Origin: Ramlibacter sp.
GTDB lineage: Bacteria; Pseudomonadota; Gammaproteobacteria; Burkholderiales; Burkholderiaceae_C
Reading direction: 5' to 3'
NCBI GenBank assembly: GCA_019635435.1
Contig: JAHBZM010000001.1
Span: 3,534,001 to 3,598,000, forward strand
Length of the DNA stretch: 64,000 bases
Each line of letters begins with the position of its first letter. Within the stretch, counting starts at the first letter, position 1. Position numbers and translations under genes: made by a program. The notes below the pieces were generated by a model. The model saw only the letters and a list, made by a program, of their open reading frames with translations. It was not told the DNA's origin and ran no database searches. This document shows, in pieces, positions 24,830 to 32,136 of the stretch.

Positions 24830-25698
24830 GCGGCCGCCCGCAGCAGGTTGGCGGCGCCGATGCGGCGGGCCTCATCGAGCTCGGTGACCAGTTCGGCCAG
24901 CGGCGGGATGTTGGCGTCGCGCTCGATCATCGTGGCCACCGGACCAAAGCGGCGCACGGCGGCGGCGTACAGGTCCCACACCTCGCGGATCACCGGGGCA
25001 TCGTGGGTGTCGATGATGACGTCCCCGCAATTGTCGTGCCCGGCCAGATGGAACTGCCGCACCCGGTGCGCGGGAATGCGTTCCAGATAAGTCGCCGCAT
25101 CAAAGCCATGGTTGAAGGCACTGACGTAGATGTTGTTGATGTCCAGCAGGATCTCGCAGTCCGCCTCGGTAGCAATGGCCGCCAGGAACTCCCACTCGTC
25201 CATTTCGGACGACGCATAGGTCATGTAGCTCGACACGTTTTCCAGCAGGATGCGCCGGCCCAGAAAGTCCTGCACCCGCGCCACACGGTGCGCCACATGG
25301 CGCACGGCTTCGGCGGTGTAGGGCAGGGGCATCAAGTCGTGCAGGTTCTTGCCGGCCACGCCGGTCCAGCACAGGTGGTCGGAGACCCAGGCGGGCTCGA
25401 TGCGCTGCGTGAGGGCCTTGTGCTGGCGCAGGTAGTCCATGTCCAGCGGATCGGTGCCGCCGATCGACATGGACACGCCATGCAGCACCACGGGGTAGCG
25501 CTCACGGATGCGCTCGAGCATGCGCAGCGGCTTGCCGCCCGGGACCAGGTAGTTTTCAGTGACGGCCTCAAACCAGTCCACCGGCGGGTTGCCGCTCAGG
25601 ATCTCGTCGTAGTGCACGGTCCGCAGGCCCAGGCCAAAACCCAGTGCCTGGCCGTGGGGCTGGCCAGATGAAGCCGTCATTGAAAACCCGTGAGTCAT
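24826..25698 (-). CDS. bufB: Multinuclear iron enzyme BufB/HvfB-like (DUF692)
   Basis: 290-residue TIM-barrel enzyme of the DUF692 family, which uses iron to convert precursor cysteines to thiooxazole or similar groups. Metal-site segments are GLRTVHYDEIL, WFEAVTENYL, VLHGVSMSIG, LLENVSSYM, ILLDINNIYVSAFNHG and QFHLAGHDN, with the expected His, Glu and Asp residues. The alternative start is ATG 25680; neither start has a strong ribosome site. It lies between the small Cys-rich precursor and bufC, the standard order. It probably matures the bufferin encoded at 25758. Confidence 0.88.
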   Translation of the reverse strand: MTHGFSMTASSGQPHGQALGFGLGLRTVHYDEILSGNPPVDWFEAVTENYLVPGGKPLRMLERIRERYPVVLHGVSMSIGGTDPLDMDYLRQHKALTQRIEPAWVSDHLCWTGVAGKNLHDLMPLPYTAEAVRHVAHRVARVQDFLGRRILLENVSSYMTYASSEMDEWEFLAAIATEADCEILLDINNIYVSAFNHGFDAATYLERIPAHRVRQFHLAGHDNCGDVIIDTHDAPVIREVWDLYAAAVRRFGPVATMIERDANIPPLAELVTELDEARRIGAANLLRAAA

Positions 25699-25757
25699 AA
25701 AGAAACCGCACTGCCGCCGCCAGGGCCGGCAACAGCAGTGCGCGACGCGGCGTGAGC

Positions 25758-26015
25758 TTACTTCTTCTTCATTTCCATCGTGGCCTTGTCGCACTCGGCC
25801 TTGGTCATGAGCGACATGCCCTGGCCCTTGCAGGCGTTCTGGCCCTTGCAAGAGCTCTTGGCCGTCTTGCAGTCGCTGTGGCCCTTGCAGGCGTTGGCAC
25901 CGGCGCAGGCGATCTTGGCATCCTGGGCGGCGACGGTGGTCACACCGGCGCTCATGGCGAACAGGCCGGCGGCGGCGGTGGCGAGGGTCATGCCCTTGAT
26001 GAGTTTTGCATTCAT
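25758..26015 (-). CDS. bufA: Bufferin-type periplasmic metallophore precursor (BufA)
   Basis: 85-residue exported RiPP precursor. A Sec signal (about residues 1-30, ending in VAA before QDAK) precedes a mature peptide with six cysteines in the pattern IACAGANACKGHSDC...SSCKGQNACKGQGM...AECDK and a Lys-rich end. Repeated ACKG units are typical of the BufA2 type as I recall it. In characterised systems, bufferins bind copper and are induced by it. The ATG at 26015 has GGAG upstream. It heads the operon with bufB and bufC. The subtype (BufA1 or BufA2) and the bound metal are inference. Confidence 0.8.
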   Translation of the reverse strand: MNAKLIKGMTLATAAAGLFAMSAGVTTVAAQDAKIACAGANACKGHSDCKTAKSSCKGQNACKGQGMSLMTKAECDKATMEMKKK

Positions 26016-26120
26016 GTTGCGCTCCATTGAATTGACGAACGGTTAAAGAGAAGCAGTGGTCCGGGCATCTGCCCCTGTCCCCTGCTGCCACTTTTACGCG
26101 GCAGTTCTGGTGTCGGATTC

Positions 26121-26135
26121 AAGAACGATGTTCTT
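26121..26135. promoter_or_regulatory. Palindrome upstream of the bufferin operon
   Basis: AAGAAC-GAT-GTTCTT is a perfect 6-bp inverted repeat around 3 nt, about 105 bp before bufA and 60 bp before the AEC gene end. It is a possible binding site for a metal-responsive regulator. No regulator gene is adjacent, so this is only a candidate. Confidence 0.35.
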
Positions 26136-26194
26136 ACACGCCGTCTTCGTCACAAATTGCATCGCCGCCGAAAACGTGGCGGGTTTACCCGCAG

Positions 26195-27142
26195 TCAACG
26201 CAAGCCCAAAAGCAGCATCACGGCCGACACCGACAGCAGCGCCAGCGCGGTGGACACCGCCACGGTGGCCGTCACCGCCTCGCGCGCCACCTCGTAGCGC
26301 TGGGAGAACAGGAACACGTTGGCGCCAACGGGCAGCGAGGCCGCGATCACCATCACCGCGAGCGTGACACCCTGCAGGCCCAGCGCCCAGCCGGCCGCTG
26401 CCATCAACGCGGGGTGCAGCAGGTTCTTGGCCAGCGAGATGACCAGCGCCTCGCGCAGGTGCGTTCCCACCGGATTGGCGGCCAGGGTCACCCCCACCAT
26501 CACCAGCGCGATCGGGCCAAAGGCCTGCCCCAGCAGTTGCAGGGGTTTGTCGATCATCACGGGGATGCCCCAGCCAGTCTGTGCAAAGGCCAGTCCCGCG
26601 AGGATGGGCAGCGGGACGGGGTGGATCACCGCATTGCGCACCGCAAGAAAGACGGTGACACCGATGTGCCGCGGCGACGCCTGCCCCTGCGCGCCCCGCT
26701 CCCGCGCCACCGCGAACTCCAGCACCAGCGTGGCGACCGTGAGCAGCACCAGCGCATGCACCGAGACCAGGGTGAACAGCGTGAACAGCCCGCGCTCACC
26801 ATAGGCCAGGCCGACCAGCGGGACCCCGATCATCACCGTGTTGCTGAACATCGAGGCCAGCGCCAGCACCGCCGAGCGCCGCGTGAAACCCAGCCAGGCC
26901 AGCATCGCGAAATACACCGCCAGCGCCACGCCAAAGTACACGGCCAGCGGCCGGATCTCCAGCTGGCCACCGTGGGCCGTGGCCATGGTGCGAAACAGCA
27001 GCGCCGGCGCCAGCACCATGAACACCAGGTTGGACAGGTCCTTGACCGCCGTCGCGCTGACCCAGCGCAGGCGGCCCGCCAGCACCCCGATGGCGATCAG
27101 CAGAACCACGGGAAACAGCGCGGAAACGACGGGATGATTCAA
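26195..27142 (-). CDS. AEC-family (auxin efflux carrier type) transporter
   Basis: 315-residue inner-membrane protein with about ten hydrophobic helices in the inverted-repeat layout of the AEC/BASS superfamily. LVFMVLAPALLFRTMA and FSNTVMIGVPLVGLAYGERG in the N-terminal half, and PIALVMVGVTLA and SLPVGANVFLFSQRYEV in the C-terminal half, are family landmarks. Relatives carry dicarboxylates such as malate. It is divergent from the transthyretin-like gene. The substrate is not predictable here. Confidence 0.88.
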   Translation of the reverse strand: MNHPVVSALFPVVLLIAIGVLAGRLRWVSATAVKDLSNLVFMVLAPALLFRTMATAHGGQLEIRPLAVYFGVALAVYFAMLAWLGFTRRSAVLALASMFSNTVMIGVPLVGLAYGERGLFTLFTLVSVHALVLLTVATLVLEFAVARERGAQGQASPRHIGVTVFLAVRNAVIHPVPLPILAGLAFAQTGWGIPVMIDKPLQLLGQAFGPIALVMVGVTLAANPVGTHLREALVISLAKNLLHPALMAAAGWALGLQGVTLAVMVIAASLPVGANVFLFSQRYEVAREAVTATVAVSTALALLSVSAVMLLLGLR

Positions 27143-27294
27143 GACAGGGTCCGCAAGGGGGAGTGGCCGGGAATACGCCCAAGGATACGCCCGGGGATAT
27201 AACGGCCCGCCTGCTCCCGGCCCGCGGCGGGGCGTTTACCATCCGCTTCAGCGCACCAGCCCCTGACCATCCCCCACCCGAGGAGACCCGTCCC

Positions 27295-27648
27295 ATGCAA
27301 GCCGTATCCATTCACGTCGTCGACATTGCCCATGGCCGGGTGGCCCGGGGCATGAAGGTCGAGGTGTTCCGCCTCGAGGCCAACGCCGCGGCCCATGTGG
27401 TCACCGGCACCGTGGGCAACAACGGCGTGGTGGACGGCCTGAACGGGCACCACACCCTGTTCGACGTGGGGGTGTATGAGCTGCGCCTGCATGTAGGCGA
27501 CTACTACCGTGCGCTCAAGACGCCGCTGCCGCAGCCCGCCTTCATGGAGGTCCAGGTCTTCCGCTTCGGCCTGTCTGACGTGTCGCAGCACTACCACCTG
27601 CCGGTCAAGCTCACGCCCTGGGGGCTGTCGTGCTTCCGCGGTGCCTAG
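27295..27648 (+). CDS. Transthyretin-like protein, divergent hydroxyisourate hydrolase homologue
   Basis: 117-residue protein of the transthyretin/HIUase fold: SIHVVDIAHGRVARGMKVEV, GVYELRLHVGDYY and QHYHLPVKLTPWG align along its length. Of the hydroxyisourate hydrolase active site, His7 and His101 remain, but the Arg of the DGR motif is replaced (NGV at 43-45) and the terminal YRGS is FRGA. It has no signal peptide, and no uricase or OHCU decarboxylase gene is nearby. I therefore call the fold with confidence but not the activity. The start is ATG 27295 with GAGGAG upstream. Confidence 0.8.
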   Translation: MQAVSIHVVDIAHGRVARGMKVEVFRLEANAAAHVVTGTVGNNGVVDGLNGHHTLFDVGVYELRLHVGDYYRALKTPLPQPAFMEVQVFRFGLSDVSQHYHLPVKLTPWGLSCFRGA

Positions 27649-27657
27649 CGCCGCCGG

Positions 27658-27725
27658 GCCGCCCCAAGGCGCGAAGGCCCCCTCGGGGGGGCAGCGACCC
27701 ACGCGAAGCGGGGGAGCGTTGGGGG
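27658..27725. repeat. GC-rich intergenic repeat between convergent genes
   Basis: A 68-bp stretch fills the gap between the transthyretin-like gene and the convergent TonB receptor gene. It contains GGCCCCCTCGGGGGGGC, a near-perfect hairpin, and the phrase GCAGCGACCCACGCG. I recall very similar sequences scattered between genes of Comamonadaceae chromosomes. Its place between convergent genes suits a bidirectional terminator. Only one copy is in the window. Confidence 0.5.
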
Positions 27726-29723
27726 CTAGAAGGTCGCCTGCAGTCCCAGTTTGAAACTGCGCCCTGGCAGCGGCGATTTGCCGGGCGCCGTCTGCGTGAG
27801 GATGGAGGTGGCGCTGTAGGCCAGCCGGTCGCCCGCGTTGTCCAGCCGGGCGTACCACAGCAGGTGGGACGGCCCGGCCTTGGTGCGCCAGGTCAGCGCC
27901 GCGTTCCACAGCGTGTAGGCCCCGGTGGCCAGCTCACCCACCGGCACCCGGCTTTGCCCCGCCACATGGTCCAGGCCCAGGCGCGCGCCCCAGTCGCCGC
28001 GCGCCCAGACCAGCGTGCCGCCGACGCGCGCCGGTGCCACGCGCGGCAGGGGCTGGCCCGTGGCGAGGTTGGTGGCGCGAACCCGGTCGGCCCGCCATTC
28101 AAGGTCCAGCGTTGAGCCCCCCTCGAGCAGCCGCAGCGTGCCGCTGGCCTCCAGCCCGGTGAAACGCGCCGGCATCTGGCGGTAGGCAAACACGGGCAGT
28201 CCATCCTCGGTGGCGCCGGTGGCCTCCAGGCCGATGTAGTTGGCGAAGCGCGTGCTGTAGACGTTGAGCCTGGCCTGGTGAGGGCCGTGCTTCCACTGCA
28301 GGCCCAGGTCGACGTTGCGGGAGCGCTCCTTGGCCAGCGTGGCGTCGCCCCGCTCCCAGGCGCCCGTGGCCACATGGGGGCCGTCGGCGAACAGTTCATA
28401 GTCTTTGGGCGCGCGTTCACTGCGCGCAAGGTTGGCCGTGACCTGCCAGGCCGGTGCCAGCCGCCACAAGGCGCCGAGCGCCAGGCTTGAGGGGTTGAAG
28501 CCCAAGCTTGCCGGGGCAAACCGCGCCACGTCCGGATTGCCCAGCGAGGCCACGCGAACCCGTTCCGAGCGCGCCCCGAAACTCAGGCGGCCCCAGCCCG
28601 TGCCGAGCTCTTCGTGCACGAACACCGCACTTTGCCGCGTGCGGCTGAAGGGAGCGAATGCCTCCTCGCCCACCGCGGCAAAGCGCGTGTTCTCGCCCTG
28701 CACTCCCCACACCCCCTCCAGCGCGCCCCACTTCGCGTGCCGCGCCTCGAGGCGAAAGTCATTGCCGTTGTTGCTGAACACCGTGCCCGGCGCGCCAGCC
28801 TCGAATTCGGTGTGGCGGTAATCGGTGTGGCCGGCCTGCGCCTTGAGGGACGCGAGCCAGCCGCCCAGGTTGCGCAGCTCGCCTTCCAGCGCGTAGCGCT
28901 GCGACCGCATGCCAATGGTCACATCGTCCTCGGCCACCGTGCCGTAGTCATTGCGATACGTGCTGGCCGAGGCGCCCAGGTAGCCGTGGTCAAAGAACAC
29001 CGACCCACCCACCGCGCCGCCACGCACATCACTGTCTGAATTGCAGATGCGCCTTGAAAACGACGCTCCCCCGCCCCTGGTGCAGGCCAGCGCCACCGGC
29101 ACCCGGACATCACCGGTGCGGCGGTTGAACACGTCGGCATGCAGCCCGATGCGGTCGTTGCCGCCTTCCACCAGCACCCCCGCGCCCTGGCCCGCGTTGC
29201 CGCTGGACAGGCCCAGGTCCACCTTGCCCACCACACCCCCAAGGGGCTCGCGCGGAATGCGGTTGTCGATCACATTGACCACGCCGCCCACGGCGCTGCC
29301 GCCATACAGCAGCGCCCCCGGGCCGCGCAGCACCTCGATGCGCTCGATGCTGATCGGGTCCATGGGCACGGCGTGGTCATAGCTCAGGCCCGAGGCGTCC
29401 ACGCTGGCGCCGCCATTGGCCAGGATGCGGATGCGGTCGCCGTCCAGCCCGCGGATCACGGGCCGGTTGGCGTTGGGGCCAAAGTAGGTGCTGCTCACGC
29501 CGGGCGTGCCGTCCAGCGTGTCGCCCAGGGTGGTGCCCTGGCGCAGCAGCAAGCCGGTGCCCGAATAGCTGGCCGCGGGCGCGATCAGGTCGGTCGCACC
29601 CAGCGGATTGCCGGTCACGGTGACCTCCTTGAGGCTGGATGCGGGTGCGGGGGTCTGGGCCAGCGCGTGGCCCAGCGAGAAGATGGCAGCGCCCACGGCG
29701 CTGCAGCGAAAAATGGATTTCAT
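27726..29723 (-). CDS. TonB-dependent outer-membrane receptor (ZnuD-like)
   Basis: 665-residue receptor. The signal peptide ends at HALAQ. The plug domain carries LKEVTVTGNPL, GVSSTYFGPNANRPVIRGLDGDRIRIL and IERIEVLRGPGALLYGGSAVGGVVNVID, and the beta-barrel ends in PGRSFKLGLQATF with a terminal Phe. The plug resembles the ZnuD zinc-receptor group, and the preceding small His-rich protein supports metal uptake; the ligand is inferred. A 12-bp inverted repeat lies just before its start and includes the stop of the upstream gene, suggesting coupled translation. Confidence 0.88.
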   Translation of the reverse strand: MKSIFRCSAVGAAIFSLGHALAQTPAPASSLKEVTVTGNPLGATDLIAPAASYSGTGLLLRQGTTLGDTLDGTPGVSSTYFGPNANRPVIRGLDGDRIRILANGGASVDASGLSYDHAVPMDPISIERIEVLRGPGALLYGGSAVGGVVNVIDNRIPREPLGGVVGKVDLGLSSGNAGQGAGVLVEGGNDRIGLHADVFNRRTGDVRVPVALACTRGGGASFSRRICNSDSDVRGGAVGGSVFFDHGYLGASASTYRNDYGTVAEDDVTIGMRSQRYALEGELRNLGGWLASLKAQAGHTDYRHTEFEAGAPGTVFSNNGNDFRLEARHAKWGALEGVWGVQGENTRFAAVGEEAFAPFSRTRQSAVFVHEELGTGWGRLSFGARSERVRVASLGNPDVARFAPASLGFNPSSLALGALWRLAPAWQVTANLARSERAPKDYELFADGPHVATGAWERGDATLAKERSRNVDLGLQWKHGPHQARLNVYSTRFANYIGLEATGATEDGLPVFAYRQMPARFTGLEASGTLRLLEGGSTLDLEWRADRVRATNLATGQPLPRVAPARVGGTLVWARGDWGARLGLDHVAGQSRVPVGELATGAYTLWNAALTWRTKAGPSHLLWYARLDNAGDRLAYSATSILTQTAPGKSPLPGRSFKLGLQATF

Positions 29724-29727
29724 GGTG

Positions 29728-29801
29728 CGTTCGTTGAAAAAGGAAAACGCCCACCGGGCAGCGCGCGGCGGGAACCGTCAACACGGGGATTTCAACGAAC
29801 G
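29728..29801 (-). promoter_or_regulatory. Inverted repeat covering the TonB receptor translation start
   Basis: CGTTCGTTGAAA (29728-29739) and TTTCAACGAACG (29790-29801) are perfect 12-bp arms 50 nt apart. In the mRNA one arm holds the stop codon of the DUF2946-like gene and the other ends four bases before the receptor ATG. Ribosomes finishing the upstream gene would open the stem, so the receptor may be made only when the small protein is translated. The arms are seen; the mechanism is inferred. Confidence 0.55.
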
Positions 29802-30118
29802 GAAGGCGGGCCGCGCGCGTCAAACAGCGCAGCCCAGCGGGCGACGGCTTCGCCCTGGAAAAACTGGAAGATGAAGGCCGGCGGCAGCGCCGGCAGGGCG
29901 AGCAGCGGCACGCCTGGCGCGCCGTCGGAATGGCTCAGCTGGTCGTACAGGCGGCAGTCCGCGTCATCGGCATGGTCCGCGAAAAACTTCTCCACCCAGC
30001 CGTGCAGATGCCCGCCCGTGGCCGCCGGCGGATGCACGAGGCTGTGCAGCAGGCCGAGCGTCTGCGCGGCGACCAGCGCCACCATGACCAGCCACAGACT
30101 GCCGCGCCGCCACACCAT
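29792..30118 (-). CDS. Small His-rich exported protein (DUF2946-like)
   Basis: 108-residue protein with an N-terminal hydrophobic segment (LWLVMVALVAAQTLGLLHSLVH) and a His/Asp-rich centre (GGHLHGWVEKFFADHADDADC...LSHSD) that could bind a metal. The C-terminus is hydrophobic (FIFQFFQG). Such proteins commonly precede TonB receptors in Burkholderiales. It starts three bases after the msrA stop and is coupled to the receptor through the inverted repeat at 29728-29801. A role in periplasmic metal handling is inferred. Confidence 0.7.
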   Translation of the reverse strand: MVWRRGSLWLVMVALVAAQTLGLLHSLVHPPAATGGHLHGWVEKFFADHADDADCRLYDQLSHSDGAPGVPLLALPALPPAFIFQFFQGEAVARWAALFDARGPPSVR

Positions 30119-30121
30119 GGG

Positions 30122-30664
30122 TCAGGCCTTCACGCGGTCGCGAAAGGTCTTGCGGAATTTCTCCACCTTGGGCGCGGCCACCGCCATGCAGTAGCCCTGC
30201 GTGGGGTTCTTCTCGAAGAAGTCCTGGTGGTAGTCCTCGGCCGGCCAGTAGTTGGCCAGCGGCAGCACCTCGGTCACGATGGGCCGGCCAAACAGCTTGT
30301 CCTGGCTCATCTGGCGGATCATCTCGTCGGCCACCTGCTGCTGCTCGGGCGTGGTGAAGTAGATGCCGCTGCGGTACTGCGTGCCGCTGTCATTGCCCTG
30401 GCGGTTCAGCGTGGTCGGGTCGTGGATCAGGTAGAAGATTTCAAGGATTTCGCGCAGGCTGATCTCGTCGGGGTTGTATTCGAGCTTGACCACCTCGTTG
30501 TGGCCGGTGGTACCGGTGCACACCTGCTCGTAGCTCGGCCGCTCGGTCTGGCCATTGCTATAGCCCGACTCCACGTCGGTCACGCCGCGCACCTTGACGA
30601 ACACCGCCTCGGTGCACCAGAAGCAGCCGCCGCCAAGAACAATGGTTTGGGGGGTCGAAGGCAT
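30122..30664 (-). CDS. msrA: Peptide methionine sulfoxide reductase MsrA
   Basis: 180-residue repair enzyme that reduces methionine S-sulfoxide in proteins. GGGCFWCTEAVF holds the catalytic Cys14; GYSNGQTERPSYEQVCTGTTGHNEVVKLEY and EDYHQDFFEKNP are family landmarks. There is no signal peptide, so it is cytoplasmic. It lies directly upstream of the DUF2946-like gene and may share a transcript with the metal-uptake genes. Confidence 0.96.
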   Translation of the reverse strand: MPSTPQTIVLGGGCFWCTEAVFVKVRGVTDVESGYSNGQTERPSYEQVCTGTTGHNEVVKLEYNPDEISLREILEIFYLIHDPTTLNRQGNDSGTQYRSGIYFTTPEQQQVADEMIRQMSQDKLFGRPIVTEVLPLANYWPAEDYHQDFFEKNPTQGYCMAVAAPKVEKFRKTFRDRVKA

Positions 30665-30739
30665 GGGGATCTCCAGTCAAACCCGTCAGTCGCAGAAAAG
30701 GGCGCCATCTTACGACGGCCCCGCTGCGCCCCAGGCCGC

Positions 30740-31045
30740 TCAATCCCGGCGCCGCGCGGGGCCTTTGCTGGCGCGCATGGGCCCCACGGCCTTGCGCATC
30801 AGCCGCAGCACCACCAGGAAGGCCACCGCCGACGCAATGGCGATCAGCAGCGAGCTCAGGTGAAAGACCTTGTCGTCCACCTTGCCGCTGTTGAGCATGG
30901 ACACGATGAAATCACCGCCAATGAAGGCGCCAAACACGCCCACCAGCATGTTCTCGACCACGATGGTCTTCTCGCCATGCCCCGAGACCAGACCGGCCAG
31001 CAGGCCCACGGCACCCCCCACAAAACACCAGATGTACGGGTTGAT
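30740..31045 (-). CDS. GlsB/YeaQ/YmgE-like small membrane protein with probable ATC start
   Basis: 101-residue inner-membrane protein resembling the transglycosylase-associated family: NPYIWCFVGGAVGLLAGLVSG forms helix 1, ENMLVGVFGAFIGGDFIVSML helix 2 and SSLLIAIASAVAFLVVLRLM helix 3, followed by a basic tail. No ATG, GTG or TTG exists at the expected start. An ATC at 31043-31045 would give (M)NPYIWC and has a perfect AGGAG six bases upstream. The only other in-frame option is TTG 31108, which adds 21 unlikely residues. Function is unknown, often stress linked. Confidence 0.7.
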   Translation of the reverse strand: MNPYIWCFVGGAVGLLAGLVSGHGEKTIVVENMLVGVFGAFIGGDFIVSMLNSGKVDDKVFHLSSLLIAIASAVAFLVVLRLMRKAVGPMRASKGPARRRD

Positions 31046-31124
31046 GCCGTTCTCCTGAAGCCAACAAAGATCGACCCATGGTGACAGCTTTGGCGGTTGC
31101 CCACCCAACTTTATTTTTGACCCT

Positions 31125-32015
31125 TCAGCCCACCTTGCCGGCGCCGGCGCGCACGGCCTCCAGAAACGCGGCCAGCGCCTGGTGGTCGCGCGCGGTCTTC
31201 CAGAGGCAATAGGTGTCATAGGGCGCGCTGGCGCTGTCCAGCGGCACAAAGGCCGTGCCCGGCAGCGCCGACTGGCGCAGCGCCTGCGGCACCAGGGCCA
31301 CGCCCAGGCCCTGCGACACCAGCGAGACCACGCTGAGCCAGTGGCGCAGCTCATAGCGGATCTCGGGGGTGAAGCCCGCCTGGGTGCACAGCGCCACGAT
31401 GCGCTCGTGGTAGTCGGCGGACACACCGCGCGAGATGCAGGCGAAGGGCTCACCCTGCAGGGCCGCCAGCGACAGGGCCCGCTTGCGCGCCAGCGCATGG
31501 CCGGCCGGCAGGCAGGCCACAAAGGGCTGGCTGGCCACCAGGATCTGCGACAGCCCGGGCGGCACGCGCGTGGTGTGCACAAAGCCCAGGTCCAGCCGCT
31601 CGTGGGCCAGCTCGATCAGCTGGTCGCTCGAACTCAGCTCCTTGAGCGTGAGCCGCAGCCGCGGGTGCTGCACCTGAAAGCGCTTGAGCAGCCCCGGCAG
31701 CCCGCGGTACAGCATGGTGCCCACAAAGCCCACCTGCAGGCTACCGGCCAGGCCCTGCGCCACATCGCGCGCATGGCGGGCCGCCTGCTGGGCCTGCTCC
31801 AGCAGCGCGCGCGCCTGCGGCACAAAGGCGCGGCCGGCTTCGGTGAGCTGCACGGCCTTGCTGTTGCGGGTGAACAGCCGGGCGCCCACCGAGGCTTCAA
31901 GCTGCTGGATGTTGGTGGACAGCGGCGGCTGCGAAATGGCCAGTCGCTGGGCGGCGCGGCCAAAGTGCAGTTCCTCGGCCAGCACCAGGAAGTAACGCAG
32001 GTGGCGGAATTCCAT
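31125..32015 (-). CDS. LysR-family regulator, probable activator of gcdH
   Basis: 296-residue LysR-type regulator. The N-terminal HTH is MEFRHLRYFLVLAEELHFGRAAQRLAISQPPLSTNIQQLE, followed by a two-lobed periplasmic-binding-like effector domain starting LQVGFVG. It resembles the branch that responds to aromatic or acyl-CoA catabolites. It is divergent from the glutaryl-CoA dehydrogenase gene across a 121-bp gap containing palindromes, the standard layout for LysR control of the neighbour. Confidence 0.9.
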   Translation of the reverse strand: MEFRHLRYFLVLAEELHFGRAAQRLAISQPPLSTNIQQLEASVGARLFTRNSKAVQLTEAGRAFVPQARALLEQAQQAARHARDVAQGLAGSLQVGFVGTMLYRGLPGLLKRFQVQHPRLRLTLKELSSSDQLIELAHERLDLGFVHTTRVPPGLSQILVASQPFVACLPAGHALARKRALSLAALQGEPFACISRGVSADYHERIVALCTQAGFTPEIRYELRHWLSVVSLVSQGLGVALVPQALRQSALPGTAFVPLDSASAPYDTYCLWKTARDHQALAAFLEAVRAGAGKVG

Positions 32016-32029
32016 GAATCTCTAATTCA

Positions 32030-32084
32030 TATCGTCGGATAGGGAATTGATATTAGACAGCTATTGTTGAATCGCCAACAATAG
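32030..32084. promoter_or_regulatory. LysR box and stem-loop upstream of gcdH
   Basis: TATC-GTCG-GATA at 32030-32041 is a T-N10-A palindrome of the LysR type, 15 bp from the regulator start. CTATTGTTG and CAACAATAG (32061-32069, 32076-32084) form a perfect 9-bp inverted repeat with a 6-nt loop 52 bp before gcdH. Either could be the activator site; the second could also fold in the leader RNA. Confidence 0.45.
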
Positions 32085-32136
32085 GCGACCCGCCACTGGG
32101 CCCTCTGCTACTGGACGGCCCGCACCTGGAGACACC

